From positions 682,001 to 746,000 of the forward strand of contig JAIXMO010000001.1 of assembly GCA_025677825.1 (NCBI GenBank): 64,000 nt of DNA, written 5' to 3'. The stretch is from Helicostylum pulchrum (taxonomy: Eukaryota > Mucoromycota > Mucoromycetes > Mucorales > Mucoraceae). Position numbers and translations under genes: made by a program. Of the stretch, positions 11,032-20,878 are shown piece after piece. Position 1 is the stretch's first letter; each line of letters opens with the position of its first letter. Under the pieces are notes generated by a model that saw nothing but the letters and a program-made list of their open reading frames with translations, had not been told where the DNA came from and made no database searches.

Positions 11032-12523
11032 ATGCCCTCTGCTATATCACCTGTGGACATGCAACATCAGAGAAACTTCTTTGACAACATTACATCGACA
11101 AAAAAACATGCAAAGCAACAATATATACCCACTGGGGCAAATGATAACATACCATTGAATGATTATAACAACACAACACAACTCTTTCATGGTCAGCCTA
11201 CTTCAAGCGCACCATCTCGCTCATCATCCCGATTCCATCCTTCCAACGTTTCTTTGTCTGAAAATTCTAAATTTCTTATCTGTTGCCTAATGTGGTACAT
11301 TTCATCTTCATTATCTAGTAATAGCGGAAAGCTCATTATGAATTCATTTCGATATCCTGTTACATTAACCATTGTTCAATTCCTTTTCGTGGCAAGTTGG
11401 TGTGCCATCATGGAAAATTTGGTCAAGTCTAGAGGTATTAAAAAACCAACAAAAGTGATTATTCAAACCATTGTACCGTTATCTTTATTTATGATTGTGG
11501 GTCATGTATTTTCAAGTATATCTATTAGTCGGATCCCAGTGAGTCTTGTTCATACAATTAAGGTAATATATAATTTAAGATGGGAAACAGAAAGGGGGAT
11601 GGGCGATAGGAATAATATTAAGGGACCTGTCAAAATTAAAACTTTCTTTTTTCTGTTTGTAGGCTACTGCCCCACTCTTTACTGTCTTATTTTATAGATT
11701 TATCTTTAAAGTTCAATATTCTTCCAAAGTATATACAGCACTTATTCCTTTAACATTTGGTGTAATTCTTGCTTGTTCTTTTACGCTTTCGAATAATGTT
11801 ATTGGATTATCTTGCGCTATGGGATCTTGCTTAGTTTTTGTCATGCAAAATATTTTCAGTAAGAAATTATTGTTTAAAGAATCAAAAATGGGAGACAGTA
11901 ATCCTAATAAGTTGGATAAAATGAACATGATGTTTTATTCTTCTTTTATATCATTCTCACTCATGATTCCACTCTGGTTTTATTCTGACGGTTTCAAGCT
12001 TTTGTTCGGTGATGTTGAAACGACACTTGATATTAGTACCTCTAGACTATTAACTTACTTTTTGTTAAATGGTACAACTCATTTTGCTCAAAATTGGTTT
12101 GCTTTCACTACTTTAAACATGTCTTCGCCTGTCACTTACTCAATTGCGTCTTTGGTTAAACGTATTTTTGTTATTGTGATGAGTATTATTTGGTTTGGTC
12201 AGCATGTAAGTGTTACTCAAAGTTTAGGCATTGTCTTGACTTTTATTGGTTTATGGATGTATCAAAAGGCCAAGAGAGAAGTTGAGCAAGGTGAAACCAA
12301 AGCACGTGAAAAGTCCTTGGAGGTATTACCTACCAATAATGTAAATAATCAATTTGGCGAGCAAGCAAATCTAGTAGATGAAAAGAACATGTTTTTAAAT
12401 CAATTGAATCAACAAGACACATATGATATTAACAATAACTCTCACCCAACAATATCTGTAAAGAAATGGATAGGAAACCATTTACCAGGTTCAAATGCTG
12501 CAAGAGAAACAAAAATTCTATAG
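11032..12523 (+). CDS. Triose-phosphate-transporter family membrane protein, SLY41-like
   Basis: Drug/metabolite-transporter superfamily protein of the TPT (PF03151) type; yeast SLY41 is an ER/Golgi member. Exons 11032..11562 and 11663..12523 join in phase 0 to 463 residues. A polar Ser/Asn-rich cytosolic N-terminus (about 80 residues) precedes about ten hydrophobic segments from residue 82 on, starting NSKFLICCLMWYISSSLSSN, with the family-typical KATAPLFTVLFYRFIF and NWFAFTTLNMSSPVTYSIAS. The tail is charged and polar. Substrate cannot be told from sequence. Confidence 0.85.
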
Positions 12524-13097
12524 ACATTTATCATAAAATATCTGCTTTTTCTTTTTTACATTTCAAAATATATACACACCCGATCAGAAAAATTGTGCCT
12601 GAATTAGGACTAGAATTTGAAAAAAAAAAAAAAAAAAAAAAAAGCAAACGACAGACATACAAACAAACGAACAAATAAAAAAAAGCGATAAAAAATATTA
12701 CGGTAAAAAAAAAATATTTATTGAAAATAAAATAATAAAAAATTATACGAGAATCCCTCCGGAAGTTTTACTGATGGCTCAGCGCAATTTAAGAAAAGAA
12801 AAAAAAAACTACCAACGGGCAGATTTATTTCATTACGAGAAATAATAATACGTCCCTAATTGAAGTATGGTTAAATATAAAGTGCAGCGTTATATATAGT
12901 CGTACTTTACCGCGCCATAATCTCGCATCTTCTTCTACGTTGAGTAGCCTAATGCGTAATTAAACTAAATCAGATAAAAGAGTGGTTACTTATAAGAAAT
13001 TGGATATAAAAAACATTTCTATTATATCCATATTTAGCTTACTTGTGATATATATCTCCATCTATGCTTTTAAAAACTAGAAAGAATATACGGTAAA
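12524..13097. other. Intergenic, poly-A tract, no gene
   Basis: Contains a run of about 24 A at 12620-12643 soon after the transporter stop, then featureless AT-rich sequence up to the repeat at 13098. Confidence 0.5.
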
Positions 13098-13556
13098 TAC
13101 CGGCTCTATTTAGGGGTGACCTGATTTAAGGGTATGTTCGATTTCTCCAGAACATACCCGGTCCCCCCGATTTAACACCTCTATCACCACTATTCGATTT
13201 AAGGGTGGAATCCAACTTCACAAAACTACTAAATATATAAAATAAATTTAAAAGTGATAATAAAAAAAAGTTTTATTTAACTTATATAAAAGCGTCTAGT
13301 CTTCAAAAGTGTACAATCGAATCGATATTATTAAAACAATGGGTTAATAATCAAACTGATAGAGAGAGGATAATAAAATAAACCTTACAAAGTAATCAAA
13401 GTATAAAGACAGTGAATCTAGACTTGAATGGAGCGAGTATCAGTAGTGAATCTTTAGAAAATTAACTAAGAAAAGTAATTAAATACAGACAGTTGCTAAG
13501 TGATGAAATATTGGAAAGTAATGCGATGTAAACCAGATAAAGTGAGCGCAAAGATA
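13098..13556 (+). repeat. Dispersed repeat B, copy 1
   Basis: Starts with CGGCTCTATTT and resembles 51674-52022 along most of its length; shared blocks include CACTATTCGATTTAAGGG, GGAATCCAACTTC, ATAAAATAAATTTAAAAGTG, TATAAAGACAGT and GACTTGAATGGAGCG. A hairpin (GGGTATGTTC 13130-13139 / GAACATACCC 13150-13159) is present only in this copy. Non-coding. Directly upstream of foldback copy A1, with which it may form one element. Confidence 0.8.
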
Positions 13557-13682
13557 CATTTAGTCCTATATATCATATCTAGCAGTTTTAAAGTGTATCG
13601 TTATGCGGTATTCCAATAAATAGCTTTGTACTATTTTAATTGACATCGATAAAAAATCTAATAGAATTTAACATAATTTTAA

Positions 13683-14870
13683 TGTTTGAGCTCTTGCAAA
13701 AAAAAAATACACAGCATATTTTTTTGTACAATAGCTTGGGTAAGTTCAAGAACCATTTAAAAGTGTTATAGTCCATTGTTGTTCATTCGCTATTCTCTTA
13801 AAAACGCGTGTTTTTAAGTGAAGGTTTAGAAGTAACTTCTAAAAAAGGTCATTTTCCGGTGATCGAAATAAGATGTTTTCATTGTATGATTAAACATCAG
13901 GAAATGATTTTTTTACCCAGGTAGCTTAGTAAAAGTTATTCTTTAGGATGTTTTCCTTAATACCAAAATTAAAAACCGCATGTTGTTTTATATTTTTCTC
14001 AATTTTTTATTTTTTTCTTCAGTCGATCATTTTTGGTGATTTTTGGTCGTTTTGTGGGTCAATCCCTTTTGTGTTTTTGAGGTTATTTTAAAATTACTTC
14101 CGATCCAATTTGACTTTCTTTGTGGAAAAATCAATTATAATAAAGGGCTTGTTTAGACGCATTTTATCCATTTAAAATTATATTTTTAATAAAAACATTA
14201 AACGAGTAATCACCGTTTTAGACGTTTTTTTTTCGCTAAGATTTGAGTTAAGCAGTCTTTAAATTAACCATTTCTTTAAAGCGCGTTTTCTCGCCCAGTC
14301 TTAGATAAGACACTTTTATTTACGAACATCCAATATATAGTTTTTAAATATCTACATTCAGTGCTATAACCAAACACAGTAATAAAAAACTACATTTTAC
14401 ATAACCGCGAAGCTCTGAAAATGATTACACAATGTTACTATAAAAAAACGTCTAAAACGGTGATTACTCGTTTAATGTTTTATTAAAAATATAATTTTAA
14501 ATGGATAAAATGCGTCTAAACAAGCCCTTTATTATAATTGATTTTTCCACAAAGATAGGCAAATTGTATCAGGAGTAATGGTAAATTAACCACAAAAACA
14601 CAAAAGGAGTTGACCACAAAAAATGAAAATCGAAAAAAAAAACAAAAAAGTTCGTTTTTAATTTTTTTTTATCAAAGATATAGTTAAAACAGCAAATATG
14701 TATTAACAAACTTGGGTCCAAAAAGCATTTCCTGTTTCTTTAAAAAATAAAAACCAATATTTATTATAACTGCTAATTTTAGCAGTGATTTCTTATGTAA
14801 GCGATTATTTAAACTCAGGTATCTCAGTGAGCTTTTTTCGTTTTTACTGCTCGATAATAAGAGCCGCTAC
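13683..14870 (+). mobile_element. Foldback (palindromic) element A, copy 1
   Basis: Non-coding element with a large internal inverted repeat: arms 14117-14230 and 14443-14556 are reverse complements with a single one-base indel noticed, around a loop of about 210 bases. Outer, less perfect arms contain TCCCTTTTGTGTTTTTG and its complement. A smaller palindrome CTTAAAAACGCGTGTTTTTAAG sits near 13797. A diverged copy lies in opposite orientation at 32653-33926. The right end AGAGCCGCTA is the complement of the start of copy 2 and of repeat B copy 2. MITE- or foldback-like by structure; no transposase seen. Confidence 0.82.
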
Positions 14871-17232
14871 TGTATTTTATGCCAGTAAGGCGCGCCTGGA
14901 TTAGAACTAGACAAAACCTTAAATTTAAGTGGGGCCATTTTTCGCCTTTTTCTTCTAAAATATTATTCATCTGTAGATTAATAAAAATACCAAGTTTGAA
15001 GAGGATTGAATCATCCGAAAAAAGATGAACAACTTTTAAAAAATAAAAGTTAAGCGGGCGGTTGGAAAAAATGTCATAGTGTCTCTTCTATGAAATAAGT
15101 GTGGAACAATCAAAATGATAAAATAAGTTACGTGAATAAAAGTGACCACCTATTTTATCAGCGCAAGATGTATTTATTCAATCATTTTTTAAAAATAGAT
15201 AAACCACCTTTCTTCCTCTTTTCTTTTACAATGTATATATACCACCAGTAAGTTTTTTTTTATATTTGTACTTTTTAATCGAGTTTATATTTATTAGTTA
15301 TTCTGCTTTTTTTAGAGCTGAAAAAAGTAAATTTAACGGATCACATGGCCCTGTGCTAGCTTATGCCCAACGGTTGCTTTAGAAAGAACTGCGTCCTTTT
15401 GTACGGAAATAAATAAAATGAAAATGCTTGTTATAAAAGTACGTGTACCCCCAAAAAATGTCACATATTTGCTTTTTGTCTCATTCTAATCAACGTATCT
15501 TTTTCTAAGTTTAGAAACCTAACCGTAGGTACGGAAAGAGGGGCCTTACTTCCTTGCTTTATTTGAAAAAAGGTCCGCTACAGGTAGCGTCTTGTGTCGA
15601 TCACAGGCTACCCGATTCAAACATAGATTATGTGCCCGAAAAATTGAGGCTGTGGCTCTAAAAAAAACAAAAAAGGTACCAAAAGCTGGATTTCTAAATG
15701 ATTCTGAAAGAGACAAAATTAAAAGCATTCTGCAATGTTACTCAGATGACTACGTTTAGTAAACAATCTATATTTTACGACGTGAAGGCCAATCCAGCCT
15801 ACCATTATAAAGCATTCATGAAATGGCTGAGTTGTTTCCTTTGGATGGTTTATGCCAGTTTTCTTGTTTCCCTTTGAGAACTAGATTTATCTCTTGTTAC
15901 ATGGCTTTGGATTCTAAGGTCATCCATAATTCTAAGATCATCTATCATCACATTTTAAAGTACAAAATCAACCCTAGAGCAGATAACGAACTTCAAACTT
16001 AATAGGATTCTTATAATCCTCATATCTCTTTTGATACTTTCAAAGATAATAAACATCTTCATACAGTCTCACAGTATTTATCTGTCTTCCTTTATTATCT
16101 TTATTTATAGCTATACTTTCGTTTACCGCAATGGGAATGAAACTCAAAAAACAAAACAAAGGTATTACTCGAATCATTTCTTCGACTTCCATGTGAAGAA
16201 AAGGCTGATTTATACTTTTGACTATTCAGTATTGGTGATATATTTTATTAGATACTTAAAGAAATAAAGCAGTACTTAACTAACCAATAATTATGTAAGT
16301 AAGCAACAGGAGGGTTTTTGTTTCTATTCGTAAATAGGATGATGGGATCACGTCTTCATATGATGCTATGAAGTGCCTTTAAACCCTGCTTAAAACCACT
16401 GTCTTTTACTATCTGACACTGCCACACAAATCCAGATTTTCTGTATGTAGGACAAGCTTAAATTTTTCATTTTATAAATGCAAAGAATCTACCTAGAGAT
16501 TCTACTTTTTTTTTTATATATACATATTTACTACTTACGTTATCTTTGTATATAGTATTATTTATTTTTGTCTCTAAATTTAAGAGTGTATATAGTTAGT
16601 ACGAAGCATTTAATATCGAAATCGAATATACTTTCTACCCAAGAAAATATCTAAAACAGAAAATTGACAAATTTAAAAATGTTGATTTGGGTCCGCCGAA
16701 TGAGCCGAAATTTAGGTTTGGGTTTTGTGGCACATCGTTGTGTTTGTATCAATAATGCTTACTTGATGGTGTAGCATAGTAGATAATGATAATTAAAACC
16801 CGATCGTCGACACCCCTATGAGAATTAAACATATGTCACATTATAATATCCTGATCTAATTTTTTTTTCTGGGGTGTGCTTGGAGAGGATTATAAGAAAC
16901 TTGAACTACTACAAAACTAAAATAATAACTGGAATAACATAAAAATAACAATTGATTCCGCATCCAAGTAAATGTAAGGTTGCTTGACTTTATTGTTTGG
17001 ACAAGATCTACGAAATAAATAAATGATCATGTAATTGACTTTCTATAAATAAAACGTTATGGAAAATTAAATAATTCCAACTTGATTAAAAAAAAGGGTA
17101 TCTAACACTATATACGGAAAAGCCACTAATTCGTTATAATAGGTATAACCTCGGGACCCTGTAGTACCAAGCACTTTTTTTAACGCTATTTTTTTATTTT
17201 TATTTTTCTGTAAGGTTTTTGGGTCATATAAA
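14871..17232. other. Gene-poor region with decayed coding traces
   Basis: No intact gene. From 15231 a spliced frame MYIYHQ then AEKSKFNGSHGPVLAYAQRL runs into a TAG at 15380 and continues nine codons to TAA at 15410. From about 15571 an open plus-strand frame includes CARKIEAVALKKTKKVPKAG, and 15770-15880 has another short open piece. These read like relics of one or more genes or a transposon; no family recognised. Confidence 0.4.
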
Positions 17233-17516
17233 ATGTCTATACTCTATTCTCACACGCCTGAAAATCTTTCGTAAGCAACCCTTTGTGTTCCATACATGTA
17301 TGCGCTTCTTTTAGGAGATTAAATAGTGTAGTCGGCACATCTTCTCCTGATTCACAAATTACTGTTATTGGTATTTAAACTTCAAATATTCACGATACTT
17401 GGTTACAACAAGTGCTCGTTTATACAACAATTGGTTCATTCCCGTATTACAATACTTTAAGAACCCTGACATCAATTATTATGGGCTTACTTGGTTTAGT
17501 TAATTTATTTTTTTGA
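17233..17516 (+). pseudogene. Possible small gene interrupted by one in-frame TAA
   Basis: ATG at 17233; exon 17233..17270, intron with GTAAGC donor and TTTTAG acceptor, exon from 17315. The spliced frame MSILYSHTPENLS then RLNSVVGTSSPDSQITVIGI meets TAA at 17376 but stays open after it (TSNIHDTWLQQVLVYTTIG onward, hydrophobic C-terminus) to TGA at 17514. Without that stop it would encode about 80 residues. A 42-base intron over the stop (GTATTT...CAAG) would also keep the frame but is very short. Not recognised. Lies about 90 bases before the UNC93-like gene. Confidence 0.35.
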
Positions 17517-17608
17517 AAAATATACTTATATACCTCGTAATTTTTTATTTTATTTTTTATCACCCAATTCTCATTTTTTTTTAAAAAAAATTTAATAAAC
17601 ATTTCAAC

Positions 17609-19148
17609 ATGGCTTTTGTTCGATATAATAGTCCAATGGTCCAAGTGTTCATTGTGGGCATGGTCTGTTTCTGTTGTCCTGGTATGTTCAACGCCCTTAC
17701 TGGTATGGGTGGTACTGGCCAATCATCTACTAAAGCAGCTGCTAATGCTAACACTGCTACCGCTGTCACTTTCACTATTTGTTCCTTAATCGGTGCTCCT
17801 CTGTAAGCCATATATTATTTTATATATATAAAAAAGTAACAAATCTAATTATTCCAATTTTTTACAGCTACAATATTTTCGGTCACCGTGTTATGATTCC
17901 TGCCGCTCTTACCTATGTACTTTATGTTGGTGCTTTCCTTTCTAGTTCTTATGCTTTCACCATTGCCGCTGGTGCCATTCTCGGTATTGGTGCCGGTTTC
18001 TTATGGACAGCTCAAGCCGGTATTATGATGTCCTATCCTGCTGAGCAGGATAAGGGTAAAGCTTTCTCAGTTTTCTGGATGGTTTTCAACTTGTAAGTTC
18101 TTATAAATATATATACATGTAGAAAGACAATTCTAAACATTTTACTATTAGGGGTGCAACTATCGGTGCAGTTATTCCTCTTGCTAACGAATGGAACTCT
18201 GGTCCTAAGTCTGCCGTCAAATCTTCTACATATATTGCATTTATGGTCATCATGACTTTCGGTGCCTTGTTAACTTTAGCTCTTCTTCCTTCCAGTAAGG
18301 TTGTTCGTTCTGACGGATCTAGAGTTTCTTTCCATAAAATTTCCAACTGGAAGCGTGAGACTGTCGAAGTTTTAAGACTCTTTAAGGATCCTCGTATGCT
18401 TATCTTAATTCCCCTCTTTGCTGGTTCCAATTGGTTCTATACCTACCAATTCAACGGTATTAATGCTCCTGGATTCATGTCTATCCGTGCTCGTGCTTTA
18501 AACAATTTCTTGTACTGGTTATTCCAAATTGTCGGTGCTGGTTTGTTTGGTGTCTTCCTCGATTCTTCTAAAGTTGGTACTCGTAAAGCTCGTGCTATTT
18601 ATGGAAATATTATCACTCTCATTATCCTCAGTGCTCTTTGGATTGCCACCATCTTTATTCAAAAGGGTTATACTCGTGAATCTCTTCTCGAACCCGACTA
18701 TGTTAAGCTTGATGTCACTGATCCCAAGTATCCTGGTATCGTTGTCGTCTATTCTCTTTTCGGTTTAGTTGATGCCATGTATCAAGGTTATATCTACTGG
18801 ATTTTAGGTACAATGACCAACGATGTTGAACGTGCTGCAAGATATGGCGGTTTCTATAAGACTATTCAAAACGCTTGTAAAGCCGTTTCTGATCAACTTG
18901 AGGCTACTGAAGTTGCTTACATGACTCAACTCATTATCGTTTTTGCTATTAACACTGTCGGTCTTATTTTAGCCCTCGTTGTCGCTAAGGGCGTTCCTGA
19001 TGTCACTGTCGAAACAATTGAAAATCTTGAAGATGGTCACGCTGTTGGTACTTTAGTTGGTGGTCAACTCGAAAACGTTGGTGACGAAAATGGTTCCGTT
19101 CACATGAACGAAAGACTTTCAGACAAAGCTGAAAAATCTCAAGCTTAA
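17609..19148 (+). CDS. UNC93-like / DUF895 major facilitator membrane protein
   Basis: Multi-pass membrane protein of the UNC93-like MFS group, plasma-membrane or vacuolar in fungi; substrate unknown. Exons 17609..17802, 17868..18092 and 18152..19148 join in phase to 471 residues. About eleven hydrophobic segments; family-typical VQVFIVGMVCFCCPGMFNAL at the N-terminus, GAGFLWTAQAGIMMSYPAEQ and KGKAFSVFWMVFNLGA in the first half, and a cytoplasmic loop with RETVEVLRLFKDPRML. The C-terminal 50 residues are acidic and polar. Codon bias toward C/T-ending codons suggests good expression. Confidence 0.9.
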
Positions 19149-19638
19149 AAAAAGAGTCTTACATTTGCTTTCCCTTTTCTTCCTTTATATATTATTACCT
19201 CTTCCTACAAACAAACAAAAAACACGCCTCTTCTCAACTTATTATTATCTCATGAACACAAACTTACTATTACCTAATAAACAAGCTTAATAATGCAACC
19301 AATTTTCCCTCTAAACTTTTATTTTTCTTTAATGAACAATTTTGTTATTGTCTATTAACTAATATTTCATTGGTGAAATAGATTGAGAACAATGATTAAA
19401 AAAGTAAAAAGAGGGGAACTGATGGATACTTTGTTGTATCTTTCAAGGTAGTTACATTAAAAACTACAATGAAATTCAATTGTTCATTATGAGTAATATA
19501 TCAGCACGCAGAGGAAATTTTATGGGAACCGAAGAATAGCTATAAAATGAGTCTCTCTTTCTTTCTTCCTTTACTACTTATCACCAAATTCTCTTTTTAA
19601 TACCCACAACTTTTAAATTTAAAAAAAAAATATTTTGT
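19149..19638. promoter_or_regulatory. 3' flank of the UNC93-like gene, then a promoter-like block
   Basis: At 19539-19547 GCTATAAAATG is followed by a pyrimidine-rich stretch (19552-19580), then AT-rich leader to the small frame at 19639. This TATA plus CT-block arrangement is a plausible core promoter. Confidence 0.4.
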
Positions 19639-19806
19639 ATGCATATACCGGACCATCGGAAAGAGTTCGCGGATCAGTTTACGGATGACATTTTCTCATG
19701 TCTTAAAGTTATATGTGTCTTATTCATAGCTTTTAGATATTTGCTTATATTCTTGTCTATTTCAATATTTTTAGTTTGTTTCTTTCTTGCCATCAAGTAT
19801 TTATGA
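19639..19806 (+). CDS. Possible small hydrophobic protein, 55 aa
   Basis: Complete 55-codon frame about 100 bases downstream of a TATA-like box and CT-rich block. A charged N-terminus (MHIPDHRKEFADQFTDD) is followed by a hydrophobic stretch from residue 19 to the end (LKVICVLFIAF, LLIFLSISIFLVCFFLAI), enough for one long or two short membrane segments. Not recognised. T-rich sequence readily gives hydrophobic frames, so this stays tentative. Confidence 0.35.
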   Translation: MHIPDHRKEFADQFTDDIFSCLKVICVLFIAFRYLLIFLSISIFLVCFFLAIKYL

Positions 19807-20374
19807 CTATTTTAGTTTTTTAACTTTTAAAAATAAAAACCTGTAAAGAGCTCTGTCAATTGTTTTCTTTTACATTTTTTAAAAAAAAGGTCTAAATGTC
19901 TAATATAGAAAGAAAAGAGTTTATTTATTCTAATGATTCCTAATGTTCTGCATCTATACTGTTTGTATTTTTTTTCTAAAACGCGTACTCTTCTGCTGCC
20001 AAGTGTATGCAGATCACTCCTCTTCTCAATTACAATACATTATTCGCAAATTATTACTTCTGTCCCAAATGTGTGAATATGCATTTTATACGCCCCTCAA
20101 GTGCACTTCTTGAATAACAAGACGCAAATCATATAATGTTTTAAAAAAAACTTAGCTCAGTTTTCTTCCTTAAAACTTTACAATTGATATATAAAACCTA
20201 ATTCGTATGAATATATGTTTATATTATCATAAACTATAAAAGATAAAAAAAAGTAGTAAAGAGCTAGACACGGATTATAAACATATGGTACGATTTATTA
20301 TATCCTTTAATACAAATACGAGATATAAATCAAGTATTTTTAGGTCCAATAAATAATATTTGCAATATTTAGAC
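19807..20374. other. Intergenic, no supported gene
   Basis: AT-rich 3' flank of two converging units; only short frames. Confidence 0.5.
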
Positions 20375-20650
20375 CTACACATGTAACGACTGGTAATAAT
20401 TATAATGAACTTGAACGAAATCTTCCATTTCATTAATATACTTGTAGTCCAATTCTTCTTCAACGTCACTACCCCAATCAGCAACGATTTCTTTATCCTT
20501 CATACCAACAGTAGTAATTGTTGCTATATATTTCTTTGTTTGGTTAGTATTATCGTGTTGTGTTTGATCTACTACATTTTTAATTCCTTCCGCAGCATCA
20601 TTATTTGATTCAGCATTGCTTAAAATAGGATAGTTTTTCTTTGTCTTTTG
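20375..20650 (-). pseudogene. Open frame beyond the TGA of the RAD51C-like gene
   Basis: In the same frame after TGA at 20651-20653 there are 91 more sense codons to TAG at 20375-20377. The start (QKTKKNYPILSNAESNNDAA then EGIKNVVDQTQ) is the second copy of a repeat whose first copy, upstream of the stop, reads RQKANKSPENHAISNDAKSN then EGIKNVNQTQ. The end is acidic and aromatic (ADWGSDVEEELDYKYINEME). Either a lost C-terminus or a readthrough extension. Confidence 0.7.
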
Positions 20651-20878
20651 TCACTTGGGTGAATTATCTTCATTAGAATCAGTGATATCGCGATCTCTCT
20701 TTTTAGTAGAGCTAGTTGGTTGCGTTTGATTTACATTTTTTATTCCTTCTGTAGTATCTTGATTTGATTTAGCATCGTTTGAAATTGCATGATTTTCAGG
20801 AGATTTATTTGCCTTTTGTCGCTTGGGTGAATTATCGACATCTTCATTAAAATCAGTTGTACCGCGATCTCTTTTTCT
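20529..20878 (-). repeat. Tandem duplication of about 175 bases in the tail of the RAD51C-like gene
   Basis: Unit 1 (about 20708-20878) encodes KRDRGTTDFNEDVDNSPKRQ and what follows to NQTQPTSST; unit 2 (about 20529-20707) encodes KRDRDITDSNEDNSPK, stop, QK and what follows to the matching DQTQHDNTNQT. Nucleotides at the key site: AATTCACCCAAGCGACAAAA against AATTCACCCAAGTGACAAAA. Confidence 0.88.
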
